From the NCBI GenBank assembly GCA_050304135.1, contig JBNLDC010000023.1, positions 1 through 64,000 of the forward strand: 64,000 nucleotides of DNA, in the 5' to 3' direction. The stretch comes from JAFGNB01 sp050304135 (lineage in GTDB: Bacteria > Fibrobacterota > Chitinivibrionia > Chitinivibrionales > Chitinispirillaceae). How positions within the stretch are numbered: the first letter of the stretch is position 1; each line of letters opens with the position of its first letter. Under the pieces are notes generated by a model. The model saw only the letters and a program-made list of their open reading frames with translations. It was not told the origin of the DNA and made no database searches. The position numbers and the translations under genes are program-made. Shown one piece after another: positions 20,164 to 29,578 of this stretch.

Positions 20164-21435
20164 TTAGACTGATTGCTTGTTAATGTTTGGATTGGTATTC
20201 ATTTCAAAAACAATTGCAGTTGCAGCGATCATTCCTGCCAGATACCAGTAATGTGCATAATAGAGAACAGAAAGAAATGTTGCGGAACAAAAATAACCTG
20301 CCAGTGAAGCTAAAAAAGCAACAGAAATATTTTTAAAGAAGGGTTGTTCCGTTACTGGGAGGAAATGAACGTTTTTATTAATAGTAAAAATCTGTTTCAA
20401 ATTTTTAAAAAGAAGAATAAAATACAATAGTACCCCTTGTATTCCAAGTTCGGGTAGCAGAGTAAACCAGAGCGAATGGGCTTGTCTGCCCCACATTTCA
20501 CGTTTAAAATAACCTGTTTGGTATTTTGAGAACCATACAGGAAAATTACCCGCACCCACACCAAAAGGATGACCTTTGAACATATTGATAGCGGATTTCC
20601 AGGATTCAATTCTTGCCTGAGCGGTGCCATCCTGTGTATCGGTAGATGTTTTCATTTCATTCCAGTAGGCATTCCCGGCAAATAAATAGAGGCAGAGTGC
20701 GATCAACCCAACAACTATCAGGCTTATCCATTTTTTAGGACTAAAAAGCCAATAGACCAAAAACATGCCGATCATTCCGAGGAAACCCCCTCGTGATGCG
20801 GAAACGACCACAGCACCCAGCCCTAAACCTGTGCATAAACCAAAAATAAGCTTTTTTAGAACACCTTTAACAGAAAGAAATAAAGCAATGCTGAAGGGAA
20901 GCCAAGTGTTGACATATAACGCCAGATCATTTTCATCAAGAAACTGATTCCCTGATCCTATACCTCCGTGTAATATGGCATATTGGGCCTGATACGCCAT
21001 AAGAAGGATTAGTACAGTTATCAACTTTTGCAGCTGTTTTGTTGAATTGATACAGATGGTGCAGGATAGTATAAAGGGCAGCATTAGTACCATTCCTTTT
21101 GTAGTACTATATGCATAGAATCCGTTCAAGGCAAAAGGAATAGAACAAGCTGCAAATACAATAAATAAAATAATCAAACGAACTTGGGGGATTTTTAAGT
21201 TGATATTTGATCTGTTTTTAATAAGAAAAGCAGTAAGAAATAGAGTGACTATCAAGGCTGGGCGTAGATATCCAAGAAATGGAAACGTGTCCTGTGGACG
21301 GCCGTAATCGACGATCAAATATAAATAGATAAAAAATATCCATGCGCCACTGATTCTCGTGTCAGGTTGTTCCACACCAGACTCCAAGGAAATGTCCTGA
21401 TCTATCGATCCAGAATTTTCTTCAGAGTATTCCAT
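20164..21435 (-). CDS. O-antigen ligase / Wzy-type polymerase
   Basis: A 423-residue polytopic membrane protein of the Wzy_C superfamily. About eleven helices are visible. The large periplasmic loop contains RQAHSLWFTLLPELGIQGVLLY (near 330), the hallmark of this family, with a conserved A-H-S-x-W. The earlier LDENDLALYVNTWLPF matches exosortase-associated O-glycosylation ligases. It either polymerises repeat units or ligates glycan to lipid or protein; sequence alone does not separate these. The GNAT gene lies 18 bases upstream, so they are probably co-transcribed. Confidence 0.88.
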   Translation of the reverse strand: MEYSEENSGSIDQDISLESGVEQPDTRISGAWIFFIYLYLIVDYGRPQDTFPFLGYLRPALIVTLFLTAFLIKNRSNINLKIPQVRLIILFIVFAACSIPFALNGFYAYSTTKGMVLMLPFILSCTICINSTKQLQKLITVLILLMAYQAQYAILHGGIGSGNQFLDENDLALYVNTWLPFSIALFLSVKGVLKKLIFGLCTGLGLGAVVVSASRGGFLGMIGMFLVYWLFSPKKWISLIVVGLIALCLYLFAGNAYWNEMKTSTDTQDGTAQARIESWKSAINMFKGHPFGVGAGNFPVWFSKYQTGYFKREMWGRQAHSLWFTLLPELGIQGVLLYFILLFKNLKQIFTINKNVHFLPVTEQPFFKNISVAFLASLAGYFCSATFLSVLYYAHYWYLAGMIAATAIVFEMNTNPNINKQSV

Positions 21436-21453
21436 TCACTCAAATCACTTTCT

Positions 21454-22497
21454 TTAAATATCTTTATCACCAGTTAAAATATAACGAGCCAGATCATGGT
21501 ACACCTGGCTTGATCCATCAGATTTGAACAGCAGGAAATATGCAGACGTTCCACGTTTGTTGAAACCGTTTTTTCTGAGTTGTGGTATATAGGAGTGTGC
21601 ATCATTGAGAGTAATGCGTATGGTACCGATTTTACCAAGATTTTTAAGATAACAGGAAAAAAGCTTCAGGCCAGGTATAAGGACTGCTTCTTCTGTAATA
21701 ATAATATCGGAAATGTAGCAGACACTTTGCTTTGTTGAGAATACAATTATTCCACATGGCGTATTTTTATTAAAAAGATGGAAGAACGAATACTTCCCCC
21801 TGTGGTACGAAGAATATTTCCAATGGAGGGTCTGAAGAGAACGGTCTTTTATAAAAAGAGGGGTTTTATCGATTGATTCCCAGACCATGTCAAATTCTTT
21901 GATAATACTATCGTGTACTTCACATCGCACAGGTATATTGGTGTCACCTCGGAGTACATATGGGCATAGGTAATTAAGTATTCTGCCGAACAATCCGGTT
22001 ACTGGTTGAAATGGAAGAAACCGGTGTAAAAAAAAAGTCCAATCAACAATATAGACATACGAAAGCAGATGCTGATCAAGAATCCAGCCGGCAGCCATGG
22101 CTGCTCTGCAGAAAGACTCGTTTGCCATGGCAAGCGCGTATTCACAGTTGTTATCAAGGAGGTAGCGATTGATATACAAAAAAAACTTTTTTGCAATTCC
22201 CTGACCACGGTATGGTGCGTCAAGAGAGGTGTCTCCAGCGACTCCGACCAACACCGGGTGGGCATTGATCCAGTACTTTCGGAAAATGAGAGAACACATT
22301 CCTATTTTTTGGTTTTTATCATTTTCTATCCAGAACACAACGGGTGGTTTTGCTGTTGGTTCACCTGAATACCGCCACCTGAGATACTCCAACGAAAAGT
22401 TTTCGTCCCGGTTGCGGTGCAGAAGATCGAGAATCTCCTGCTCATATCCATCAAATGGGGTATGGGAGAAATGGTAGGACATTGAATTGTGATTCAT
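21454..22497 (-). CDS. GNAT-type N-acyltransferase
   Basis: A 347-residue protein whose N-terminal half is a GNAT domain. VGVAGDTSLDAPYRGQGIAKKF (about 82-103) contains the acetyl-CoA-binding R-x-x-G-x-A loop, followed by YALAMANESFCRAAMAAGW. The C-terminal half is weaker and may be a second, degenerate GNAT fold. It likely acylates an amino sugar or amino acid of the glycan. Its ATG begins immediately after the stop codon of the upstream GT4 gene, implying coupling. Confidence 0.75.
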   Translation of the reverse strand: MNHNSMSYHFSHTPFDGYEQEILDLLHRNRDENFSLEYLRWRYSGEPTAKPPVVFWIENDKNQKIGMCSLIFRKYWINAHPVLVGVAGDTSLDAPYRGQGIAKKFFLYINRYLLDNNCEYALAMANESFCRAAMAAGWILDQHLLSYVYIVDWTFFLHRFLPFQPVTGLFGRILNYLCPYVLRGDTNIPVRCEVHDSIIKEFDMVWESIDKTPLFIKDRSLQTLHWKYSSYHRGKYSFFHLFNKNTPCGIIVFSTKQSVCYISDIIITEEAVLIPGLKLFSCYLKNLGKIGTIRITLNDAHSYIPQLRKNGFNKRGTSAYFLLFKSDGSSQVYHDLARYILTGDKDI

Positions 22498-23607
22498 TTA
22501 ACACTTCCGCAAATACAGTCGTTCATAGGCACGGGTCATGACTGATGCCTCGAATTTCGTATTGAAAATGCGTTGTCCATTTTCGGAGTATTTCCGTTGC
22601 ATTGCAGGATCGGACAAAATGGATATGACTGCATCTGCAAGTGCGGTAGGATCTTCCGGTTTCACCAGGATTCCATTTACCCCCGAATGAATGACCGAAC
22701 TGTTGCCGCCGACATCGGTTGCAACAATCGGGCACCCTATGGCCAGTGCCTCTAGCAGTACCATAGGCAGCCCTTCCCAGAGAGAAGGAAGTACATAGCA
22801 ATCAAACAGCCTTATTACCTCCTGCATATCGGTCCTCAGTCCGCCAAAGATAACATTCCGTTGCAGGTTGAGGGTGGCTGTTTTTTCTTTCAGCTCATTT
22901 TCGAGGTAGCCGCTACCGGCGATGACAAGGGTAATTCCGGAGTACTGTTCAACAATACGGGGCATGGCATCGAGCAGGAAGGAAATGCCTTTCTGTTGCG
23001 ATAAACGCACTCCCAGCCCGATAACCGGGCCGTTGCCCTCGATACCGAGTTCCGTGCGCTTTTTTTGCAGGTCTACCGAAAGGGTGCGGATAGCGGCATC
23101 AATGCCGTTATAAATAACGGCAATTTTTTTTGTAGATATTCTTTCATAGCGGTGCAGGTTATATGCCGTATGTTCAGAAACGCCGACCACCCGAAAAACG
23201 AAATGGGAAAGAAACCACTCAGCGACCATATACCGCTTTTTATCGGGAAAACTCCGTGCGTGGTCGGTATGGATAATGGTGCGGACGCCTGCGAGCAGGC
23301 TGCCGATAACCCCGTCGATCATCGGCTGCGTATTATGAGTATGAACGATGTCGATGCGGTGTTTCCGCAGAAGACGGGCAACTTTAATAAAAGCGAAATA
23401 ATCAACACCCGAGGGGGTTTGTGGCAATAGATACACCGGTATGCCCAATTTCTCGACTTCACCGGTAAATTCACCTTTTTCACGCAAACAGAGCACCGAA
23501 ACATCAAACAATTCACGGTTGATCGTCCGGCAAAGGGTAATGACCACCTGCTGCAGTCCGCCGAGGGCGAGATCGTGCGTGATGAGCATGAGACGCTTTT
23601 TTTTCAA
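22498..23607 (-). CDS. GT4 family glycosyltransferase
   Basis: A 369-residue GT-B glycosyltransferase with N-terminal LITHDLALGGLQQVVITLCR, which resembles exosortase-locus GT4 enzymes. LPSLWEGLPMVLLEALAIGCP contains the E-x7-E motif, and VATDVGGNSSVIHSGVNGILV follows. IDIVHTHNTQPMIDG is the usual acceptor-domain strand. Its stop codon abuts the start codon of the GNAT gene. Donor sugar unknown. Confidence 0.92.
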   Translation of the reverse strand: MKKKRLMLITHDLALGGLQQVVITLCRTINRELFDVSVLCLREKGEFTGEVEKLGIPVYLLPQTPSGVDYFAFIKVARLLRKHRIDIVHTHNTQPMIDGVIGSLLAGVRTIIHTDHARSFPDKKRYMVAEWFLSHFVFRVVGVSEHTAYNLHRYERISTKKIAVIYNGIDAAIRTLSVDLQKKRTELGIEGNGPVIGLGVRLSQQKGISFLLDAMPRIVEQYSGITLVIAGSGYLENELKEKTATLNLQRNVIFGGLRTDMQEVIRLFDCYVLPSLWEGLPMVLLEALAIGCPIVATDVGGNSSVIHSGVNGILVKPEDPTALADAVISILSDPAMQRKYSENGQRIFNTKFEASVMTRAYERLYLRKC

Positions 23608-23714
23608 ATTTCCTGAATCCGATACTACTGTTTATGTATTACTCGTTACCATGTTACCCTGCTGACTTGAACATGTGTTGTGGCAATAACAAACAAGGTT
23701 GGTTGAGCGAAAAA

Positions 23715-25022
23715 TTAGTTTTTACATGTTTCAAAACGTTCTCTGAGAATTCGTGCTGCACTTTGAGCCTGAGAGACAGCTTCCTGTTTTTTAATCAGCA
23801 TTTCTTCTCTAATAGAGGCACGATTGTTCCATTCAGACACAATGCGTGTCTGAATATCGTTGATGTCCGGTTCATTGAGGTTCAACGTTGTCCTACCAAA
23901 CATTTCATTAACAACATTATGCATTCTTCGGTCTTCCTTAACCGTTAAGGCAATGCATGGAGTGGGGAATGAAAGCGCTCCAAGAAGACCATGGGTACGT
24001 TCACCTACAATGAAATCACAACGACCCATGAGCCCCTTGAGAACCGGAGCTGAATACTCATTCGTAATGAAGGTAAAACGGTTTTTTAAATTGCTGAGTC
24101 GTTCGGTGATTTCTCCAGCGGTGACACGATCATCATTCCTTAGTGAGGGCCCGATACAGTGTGGAATAAATAGAAAATGGGCGTTGGTATTGAGAATGAG
24201 GAATTCAACGAGATTCTTCCAGAATGAAACACGAAGTTCATGTTTTTTCAACGGATCTTTTTCAGCAGTAAAGGATCGTTCAGCAATAACACCGCCTCTG
24301 ACGGTAATAAGACCAAAAAGTGGTTGATCTTTCTCATCCGGAATCTTCTCCCTTGCAAGCAGGGCTGTTATTTCTTTTTCCGGAGAAGGTTTCATAAGGA
24401 TTGCAGGGTCGGGAAAGAGAAAAAAGCGATCACGAGGGATATTGTTTGCAAGGAGATATTCCACTGAACCGGATTCACGTACCGAATTGAAAATCGTATG
24501 GAGAAAAGCATAGCGTAACATGAATCGATAGTAAAACCGTTTAATGCGCACTGGCTTTCCTTCGGTACCTACTCCATAAATTGCAATCGGTATCTTCAGG
24601 ATGTTCGCAGTGATAACAAACCAGAAAAGTTCAACATTGAGACACCCGTCGTGGCCAACCATTAACAGATCTGCATTGACATAAGTGGCAAGCAGTTCAT
24701 CCTTGATAAGGAATGCGGCGAGTCTTTTTGATAAACGTGATAGCAGGGTATAAATTACCAGTTTGCCCCATCTTTTAATATATACACTCCAGCGGAATGA
24801 GGTCGGCGGGTTTTCATTGTAGTAGTCTGCCATCTGGTAGAGATCGACACCCCCGACGGTTTTAATATCTGCACCAAACCTTGCCGAGTCGATTTCCGGC
24901 CATGCACAATAAAGTGAAATTTCAGGGTTGTGGAAATTTGTCAGAGCTTCCTTGATGCCTTCAAAAATTGCCATTTCACCTTTATTAAGAGAGGGAATAG
25001 ATTCCGGGATGCAAATTTTCAT
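23715..25022 (-). CDS. Polysaccharide pyruvyl transferase family protein
   Basis: A 435-residue protein beginning MKICIPESIPSLNKGEMAIF, the N-G-E-type loop of pyruvyl transferases. ADLLMVGHDGCLN occurs near 127, and the C-terminal part has FIVGERTHGLLGALSFPTP with the conserved R-x-H. These enzymes transfer pyruvate from PEP to make acidic ketals on sugars; they act in the cytoplasm. It is separated by 15 bases from the hexapeptide acetyltransferase gene upstream. It would add negative charge to the polymer. Confidence 0.85.
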   Translation of the reverse strand: MKICIPESIPSLNKGEMAIFEGIKEALTNFHNPEISLYCAWPEIDSARFGADIKTVGGVDLYQMADYYNENPPTSFRWSVYIKRWGKLVIYTLLSRLSKRLAAFLIKDELLATYVNADLLMVGHDGCLNVELFWFVITANILKIPIAIYGVGTEGKPVRIKRFYYRFMLRYAFLHTIFNSVRESGSVEYLLANNIPRDRFFLFPDPAILMKPSPEKEITALLAREKIPDEKDQPLFGLITVRGGVIAERSFTAEKDPLKKHELRVSFWKNLVEFLILNTNAHFLFIPHCIGPSLRNDDRVTAGEITERLSNLKNRFTFITNEYSAPVLKGLMGRCDFIVGERTHGLLGALSFPTPCIALTVKEDRRMHNVVNEMFGRTTLNLNEPDINDIQTRIVSEWNNRASIREEMLIKKQEAVSQAQSAARILRERFETCKN

Positions 25023-25037
25023 ACAGGTCCTGATCCT

Positions 25038-25592
25038 TTATTTGATGAAGGCGATATTTTTATTTTCTACTTCGGTGAGAAGCTCTTTACGGGTTACATC
25101 GCTCAGATTTGAGATTAAATATTTTCGACCGAACAGGCGATTTCCGTTTTTCATGGTACTTGTTTTTTCTATATACACATCTGTTGAACTGATTTTCTTG
25201 GCTGGGTTTCCTGCAGCAACCGTATTGGGCGGAATCGATCTGTTCACCACCGAACCGGCGCCAATGATGGAATTGTCACCAATCGTGACATTGGGTAAAA
25301 CGATGGCCGAGTCGCCAATGAAACAGTTTTTTCCAATGGTAATCCTACCGATTTTAGTGAATCCCAAAGCCCTTTTCATACTCGCATCGTGAGCAATGAG
25401 TTTTACATTCGGGCAGATGGTGGAATTATCGCCGATTGAAATAAGGTAGCAGTGCGCAGGGTCAAAAAAGAATGAATCAACAATTACCACACCCTTTCCG
25501 AGCCTCAACCCTTTTTTCTGCAATTGCAGTAAATACTTATTCCGTTTATAATCGAGCAGAAAATGGTATATCTTATCAATTCCGAAATACAA
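25038..25592 (-). CDS. Hexapeptide-repeat acetyltransferase (LbH)
   Basis: A 184-residue left-handed beta-helix acyltransferase. Hexapeptide-type repeats run from about residue 50 to 135 (IGRITIGKNCFIGDSAIVLP, then IGDNSIIGAGSVV), followed by NTVAAGNPAKKI, the typical end of the maltose/colanic acid acetyltransferase type. It probably O-acetylates a sugar with acetyl-CoA. It lies between the pyruvyltransferase and the NAD synthetase-like gene on the same strand. Confidence 0.85.
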   Translation of the reverse strand: MYFGIDKIYHFLLDYKRNKYLLQLQKKGLRLGKGVVIVDSFFFDPAHCYLISIGDNSTICPNVKLIAHDASMKRALGFTKIGRITIGKNCFIGDSAIVLPNVTIGDNSIIGAGSVVNRSIPPNTVAAGNPAKKISSTDVYIEKTSTMKNGNRLFGRKYLISNLSDVTRKELLTEVENKNIAFIK

Positions 25593-25679
25593 TTGGTACT
25601 CCTCTATTCCACAGGCATTCGTTGTGATTATTCATATTGGTACGTTAAAATACCTTGGTGCAGTTTTCATTGCATTTAT

Positions 25680-26669
25680 TTATCCTATTTCAGGAAGTTT
25701 CTCCACCAGTACCGGCCCCGTATGCAAATATTTTGTGGTAGTTCTCTTGGTATCAATGTCACGAAAGACCCGCAGTACCTGTTCGGTGGTAAGCCCGACG
25801 GCGGGTGCTGTTTCTTCAGCCGAGTATCCGTTGTTTTTGCCGTAGAGACAAAGGTCCATTTTATCATACGGCAGTGAAAAATAAAACTCATCCTGCCCCT
25901 GTTCCAGGGAATAAGTGTCGGTAGTCGGCGGTCGGCGGCGAATTTCTTCCGGTACTCCAAGGTATTCGGCAAGTTGATATACCTGGGTTTTATAAAGGTG
26001 CGCAATCGGTTTGATATCTGCCGCGCCATCGCCCAGTTTTACAAAAAAGCCCTGATCGTATTCCAGTCGGTTTGGTGTCCCGGTGGTGGCAAAATTGAGT
26101 TTATCGGCGTAGTAGTACTCCATCATTTTTCTGATGCGCTGTTTGAAATTTGTTGCAGCCACGACCCCTAAATAGGCATTGAGTGGTAATCGTTTTTTCA
26201 CAAGAGTACCCTGCGGGTCCTGGCCCACTACCGAAAAAACGGTGAAACCGTCGTGATTGATCACATTGGACACGGTGATTTTTGATTTCCACCCGTCTCC
26301 GTATTCGGGAATAGCCGTTTGCACACATTCATTGTATCTCCGGTAAAAACCAACAGCTTCGAGTGTACCGCTGATGTCCTCGTGATATTTTGTTACCTTA
26401 TACGTATCTGCAGCCAATGCACTGAGGTCCAGGGTCTCATCCGCACTATGTTTTTCCGGCATCTGCAATGCTATAACCCGCTCAGCACCGATTGCCCTTA
26501 CACAGAGACCGAGGGTTACGGAGCTGTCGATACCTCCGGATACCCCCACGACATACCCCTTTTTCCTGAAAGTGATAAGAGTATTCCGGAGGGCCGCCGT
26601 TATCTTTTCTACTTCCTGTTCACAATTGATACGGAGAAGCTCGGGGGATACTATTTGTTTCTGCCCCAT
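25680..26669 (-). CDS. nadE: NAD(+) synthetase-like ATP pyrophosphatase
   Basis: A 329-residue N-type ATP pyrophosphatase. GVSGGIDSSVTLG (near 42) is the PP-loop, and GTPNRLEYDQGFFVKLGDGAADIKPI with LYKTQVYQLAEYLGVPEEI matches NadE. There is no glutaminase domain, so ammonia would be the nitrogen donor. NadE makes NAD from deamido-NAD. Its place beside acp, an acyl-AMP ligase and an AsnB-like gene suggests either a stray nadE or a paralogue that amidates a glycan precursor. I chose ATG at 26669, with an AAAGGA-type site upstream; an earlier ATG at 26738 lacks one. Confidence 0.8.
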   Translation of the reverse strand: MGQKQIVSPELLRINCEQEVEKITAALRNTLITFRKKGYVVGVSGGIDSSVTLGLCVRAIGAERVIALQMPEKHSADETLDLSALAADTYKVTKYHEDISGTLEAVGFYRRYNECVQTAIPEYGDGWKSKITVSNVINHDGFTVFSVVGQDPQGTLVKKRLPLNAYLGVVAATNFKQRIRKMMEYYYADKLNFATTGTPNRLEYDQGFFVKLGDGAADIKPIAHLYKTQVYQLAEYLGVPEEIRRRPPTTDTYSLEQGQDEFYFSLPYDKMDLCLYGKNNGYSAEETAPAVGLTTEQVLRVFRDIDTKRTTTKYLHTGPVLVEKLPEIG

Positions 26670-26793
26670 AGTTGCATTTTTCCTTTCTTGCCTATCAGGA
26701 GGACCGTACGGAATCTCCAACGGGTAGGTATGGATCAAATACCATCGAGTTTAAGGATTGGTAAAGGATAGCACCAGAACGTGTATTTTGCTG

Positions 26794-27042
26794 TTACGAC
26801 TCATTTTTTTTTGTTTTGATAAAACGGACAAGGTTGTTGATGCTGTCGAGATTTTCCGGAAGCAACTCGTCGTCATTGACGGTTATTCCGAATGTGTCTT
26901 CCAAAAAGGTTATCACCTCCAGGATACCGGTTGAGTCGATGATTCCGCTATCCAGAAATGAGGTATCCTCGGTTAATCTGCTTGCATCACCAAAAAGAAA
27001 ATTGTTGATAATGAATTGTTTAATCTGTTCGGATAAACCCAT
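26794..27042 (-). CDS. Acyl carrier protein
   Basis: An 82-residue acidic helical protein. Ser37 in LDSGIIDSTGILEVITFLED is the 4'-phosphopantetheine attachment site; the motif is D-S-T rather than the usual D-S-L. It would carry an acyl or aminoacyl group. It sits between the NadE-like gene and the PrmC-like/acyl-AMP ligase pair, and exosortase loci commonly pair a dedicated ACP with such a ligase. The ligase therefore probably loads this carrier. Confidence 0.88.
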   Translation of the reverse strand: MGLSEQIKQFIINNFLFGDASRLTEDTSFLDSGIIDSTGILEVITFLEDTFGITVNDDELLPENLDSINNLVRFIKTKKNES

Positions 27043-27085
27043 AGTAACAGCTCTCCTTGAATGTGTTTAATGTAAAATCTCTAAG

Positions 27086-27991
27086 TTACCGCCCGATATT
27101 GTTCATCGCCTTGAGAGCCCGTATATTATGCTCTTCATCATGGAATTCCTCAATTTCGGTGAACCCCCGCTTTTCAAGCCTTTTCTTCATTGCTTCGCCC
27201 TGACCGAGCCCGGTTTCAAACGCAAGCCATCCCTTATCGGTAATATACCGGGGCGCTTCATTAATCAACGCCTGCAGAATTTTAATTCCGAAGGGTCCTC
27301 CATCAAATGCGAGCCGGGGCTCATACCCGATTATCTGTGTATTCATGGTATCGACCCGTCCGCTCGAGATATAGGGCGGGTTACAGGTGATTACATCAAA
27401 TGTACCAAAAAAATCTTCATTTTCAAATGGTTTTAAAAGATCACCGCATCTGATATCCATTCTATCCTGCAGGCTGAGAAATTCGGCATTTTTTCCTGCA
27501 AGATCTATCGCATCCGGGGAAAGGTCGGAGGCGTAAACGTATGCATCGGGAAAATGGTGTGCAATAAGGCATGCGATATTCCCCCCGCCGGTGCATACAT
27601 CAAGGATATGAAGATCCTTTTTCTCTTTACTGAGTTGAGCGACGATTCCGAGTGCGGCTTTTCCCAGAATTTCGGTCTCTCTTCTGGGGATCAGAGCCCC
27701 GGGGCCTGCCAGCAGTTCAATATCCAGAAATTGCTGTCGGCCGGTGATGTGTTGAACCGGAACGCCGGATCGTCTTTTCTGATAGAATTCCATTAACTGA
27801 TCATGTTGTTTTCCATTGAGGGGAGGAAGTTTTTGAAAACCTGCTCGCGCAATGGAAACCGGGTTACCGGCAGCCGCACACCAGAGAGCGGCGATAGTGC
27901 TCTCCGGATTCTCCTCCGGCTTGTCGGGTAAAAAATCCAACTCTGCAGAGGCTTTTTGTACCAGATCTTTAAAAAAGGCAGATTCCTTCAT
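27086..27991 (-). CDS. PrmC/HemK-like glutamine N5-methyltransferase
   Basis: A 301-residue class I methyltransferase with the PrmC layout. The N-terminal helical domain ends in GVPVQHITGRQQF and ALIPRRETE. The SAM fold has LDVCTGGGNIACLIA (motif I), and TCNPPYISS is the N-P-P-Y catalytic motif. The later GYEPRLAFDGGPFGI is a variant of the usual E-P-x-x-A-L-x-G-G-x-D-G-L segment. PrmC methylates release-factor GGQ glutamine. Its ATGA overlap with the acyl-AMP ligase and nearness to acp suggest a locus-specific paralogue or a passenger. Confidence 0.82.
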   Translation of the reverse strand: MKESAFFKDLVQKASAELDFLPDKPEENPESTIAALWCAAAGNPVSIARAGFQKLPPLNGKQHDQLMEFYQKRRSGVPVQHITGRQQFLDIELLAGPGALIPRRETEILGKAALGIVAQLSKEKKDLHILDVCTGGGNIACLIAHHFPDAYVYASDLSPDAIDLAGKNAEFLSLQDRMDIRCGDLLKPFENEDFFGTFDVITCNPPYISSGRVDTMNTQIIGYEPRLAFDGGPFGIKILQALINEAPRYITDKGWLAFETGLGQGEAMKKRLEKRGFTEIEEFHDEEHNIRALKAMNNIGR

Positions 27992-29568
27992 AATGATTTT
28001 TTTTCCAGTTCCGGTAAACCCTTCTTTGTTATTTTTCCGGTTTCAGTTTTTGGAAGGGCAGGTAAAAATACAACACGTTTGGGAACCATAAAATTTTCAA
28101 GGTTGGCCAGGCATGATTTTTTAATATCTTTTTCATTCAGCGAGACCCCATCACTGAGTGCGATATAGGCAACGATCGCTTCACCAAGGGTGTCGTCTTT
28201 TTCTCCCAGTACCGCCGCTTCACGAATTCCATGTATTCCGTAGAGAACATTTTCTACCTCGACCGGGCTTACCTTTTCTCCCCGGGTTTTAATAATATCA
28301 TCGTTTCGTCCCAAAAAGTAGAGATCACCATCTTTATCCATCTTGAACCAGTCCTGGGCGCACAGGACAAATTCTCCCGGAAGCGGGCCGGGTCTGAGCA
28401 TTTTACTGCTTAATTCAGGTTGTTTCCAGTACCCCTTCATGACGTGTTGCCCGCGAACGTGAAGAATTCCGGTTTCTCCGGGCCCGCATATTCTCCCTTC
28501 CGGGGAGAGTATATATGTTTCGGTACCGGGAATTGCTTTTCCGACGGAAGTGGGTTTTTTGTCTGCAAGTTCCGGTTCAAGATAACATACTCTTTTACAC
28601 TCGGTGAGCCCGTACATCCGGTAAATCAGAGCGTTCGGAAATATCTGGTGCAGCGTTTCCTGGTAATCGACCGGAAGGGCGGCCGCGGTATTGGTAATTC
28701 TGGTTACCGAGGGAAAACAAAGCGGATTCTTGCGGTGCATGGTAACCATGGTGGCAAAAATAGTCGGAACACCGGGAAAAACAGTAATTTCATGCTCGGT
28801 CATCCGTTTGAATGCAAGTGCGGGATACGTGAATGATCGTTCAAGTACGAGGGTAGCTCCGAGAGAAACAGACATGAGCAGCTGGTATAAGCCGTAATCG
28901 AATGCCATGGGCAGAACGTTCAGGATTCGATGATCTTTGGAAAGACGCAGATACTGGATGAGGCTATGGGTAGTGAAAACCATTGCCGAGTGGGTCATCA
29001 TGACCCCTTTGGGGTTGCCGGTTGAGCCGGATGTGTAAATCAAGGCAGCCAAATCAATAGACAATGCATTACATTGGGGCAGTAAGGATGATTCAGACTC
29101 TGCAATAATGGTATCAAACGACTCCAGCGGGCATTTCGCACTGGTGATATCAGGTGGGAGTGTGCCGGAACAGAAAATTCCCTGCAAGTGGATATTTTCC
29201 GCGACCGCCGGTAAAAAAACACTCTCCAGATGTCCATCGGTGATTAAAAAGGACGCCCCACTGTCTTTGAGCATGTAGGATAGCTTTTCGACTTTGGTTT
29301 GTGGGTTGACAACCATGAAAACACCACCGGCCATAAGTACCCCGTAAATTGAGGCTGCGCAGGTGAAGGTGTTGTCCATGTATATAGCGACCCGGTCGCC
29401 CCTGGACAAACCTCGGGAGATCAGTGCTCCTGCACAACAACGGGATGTTTCCAGGAGTTGCCGGTAGGTAAACGCCTTACCTTCAGCTGTAATTGCCGTC
29501 TTCTCCGGACTGACCGCTGTTCTAAGAAAAAGGCTTTCCTGCAGAAGCCGTACTGGAGCATGATGCAT
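27988..29568 (-). CDS. Acyl-AMP ligase (exosortase-locus acyl-CoA synthetase-like)
   Basis: A 526-residue ANL-superfamily adenylating enzyme. YTSGSTGNPKGVMMTHS (P-loop) lies near residue 161, YRMYGLTECKRV near 297, and FLGRNDDIIKTRGEKVSP near 413 is the hinge and C-terminal domain. A lysine in TGKITKKGLPE fits the catalytic A10 lysine. It activates an acid for transfer to the neighbouring acyl carrier protein or CoA. I chose ATG at 29568, 10 bases after the amidotransferase stop, with AAGGA 7 bases upstream. Its 3' end overlaps the PrmC-like gene by four bases. Confidence 0.9.
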   Translation of the reverse strand: MHHAPVRLLQESLFLRTAVSPEKTAITAEGKAFTYRQLLETSRCCAGALISRGLSRGDRVAIYMDNTFTCAASIYGVLMAGGVFMVVNPQTKVEKLSYMLKDSGASFLITDGHLESVFLPAVAENIHLQGIFCSGTLPPDITSAKCPLESFDTIIAESESSLLPQCNALSIDLAALIYTSGSTGNPKGVMMTHSAMVFTTHSLIQYLRLSKDHRILNVLPMAFDYGLYQLLMSVSLGATLVLERSFTYPALAFKRMTEHEITVFPGVPTIFATMVTMHRKNPLCFPSVTRITNTAAALPVDYQETLHQIFPNALIYRMYGLTECKRVCYLEPELADKKPTSVGKAIPGTETYILSPEGRICGPGETGILHVRGQHVMKGYWKQPELSSKMLRPGPLPGEFVLCAQDWFKMDKDGDLYFLGRNDDIIKTRGEKVSPVEVENVLYGIHGIREAAVLGEKDDTLGEAIVAYIALSDGVSLNEKDIKKSCLANLENFMVPKRVVFLPALPKTETGKITKKGLPELEKKSL

Positions 29569-29578
29569 GGTTGATCCT

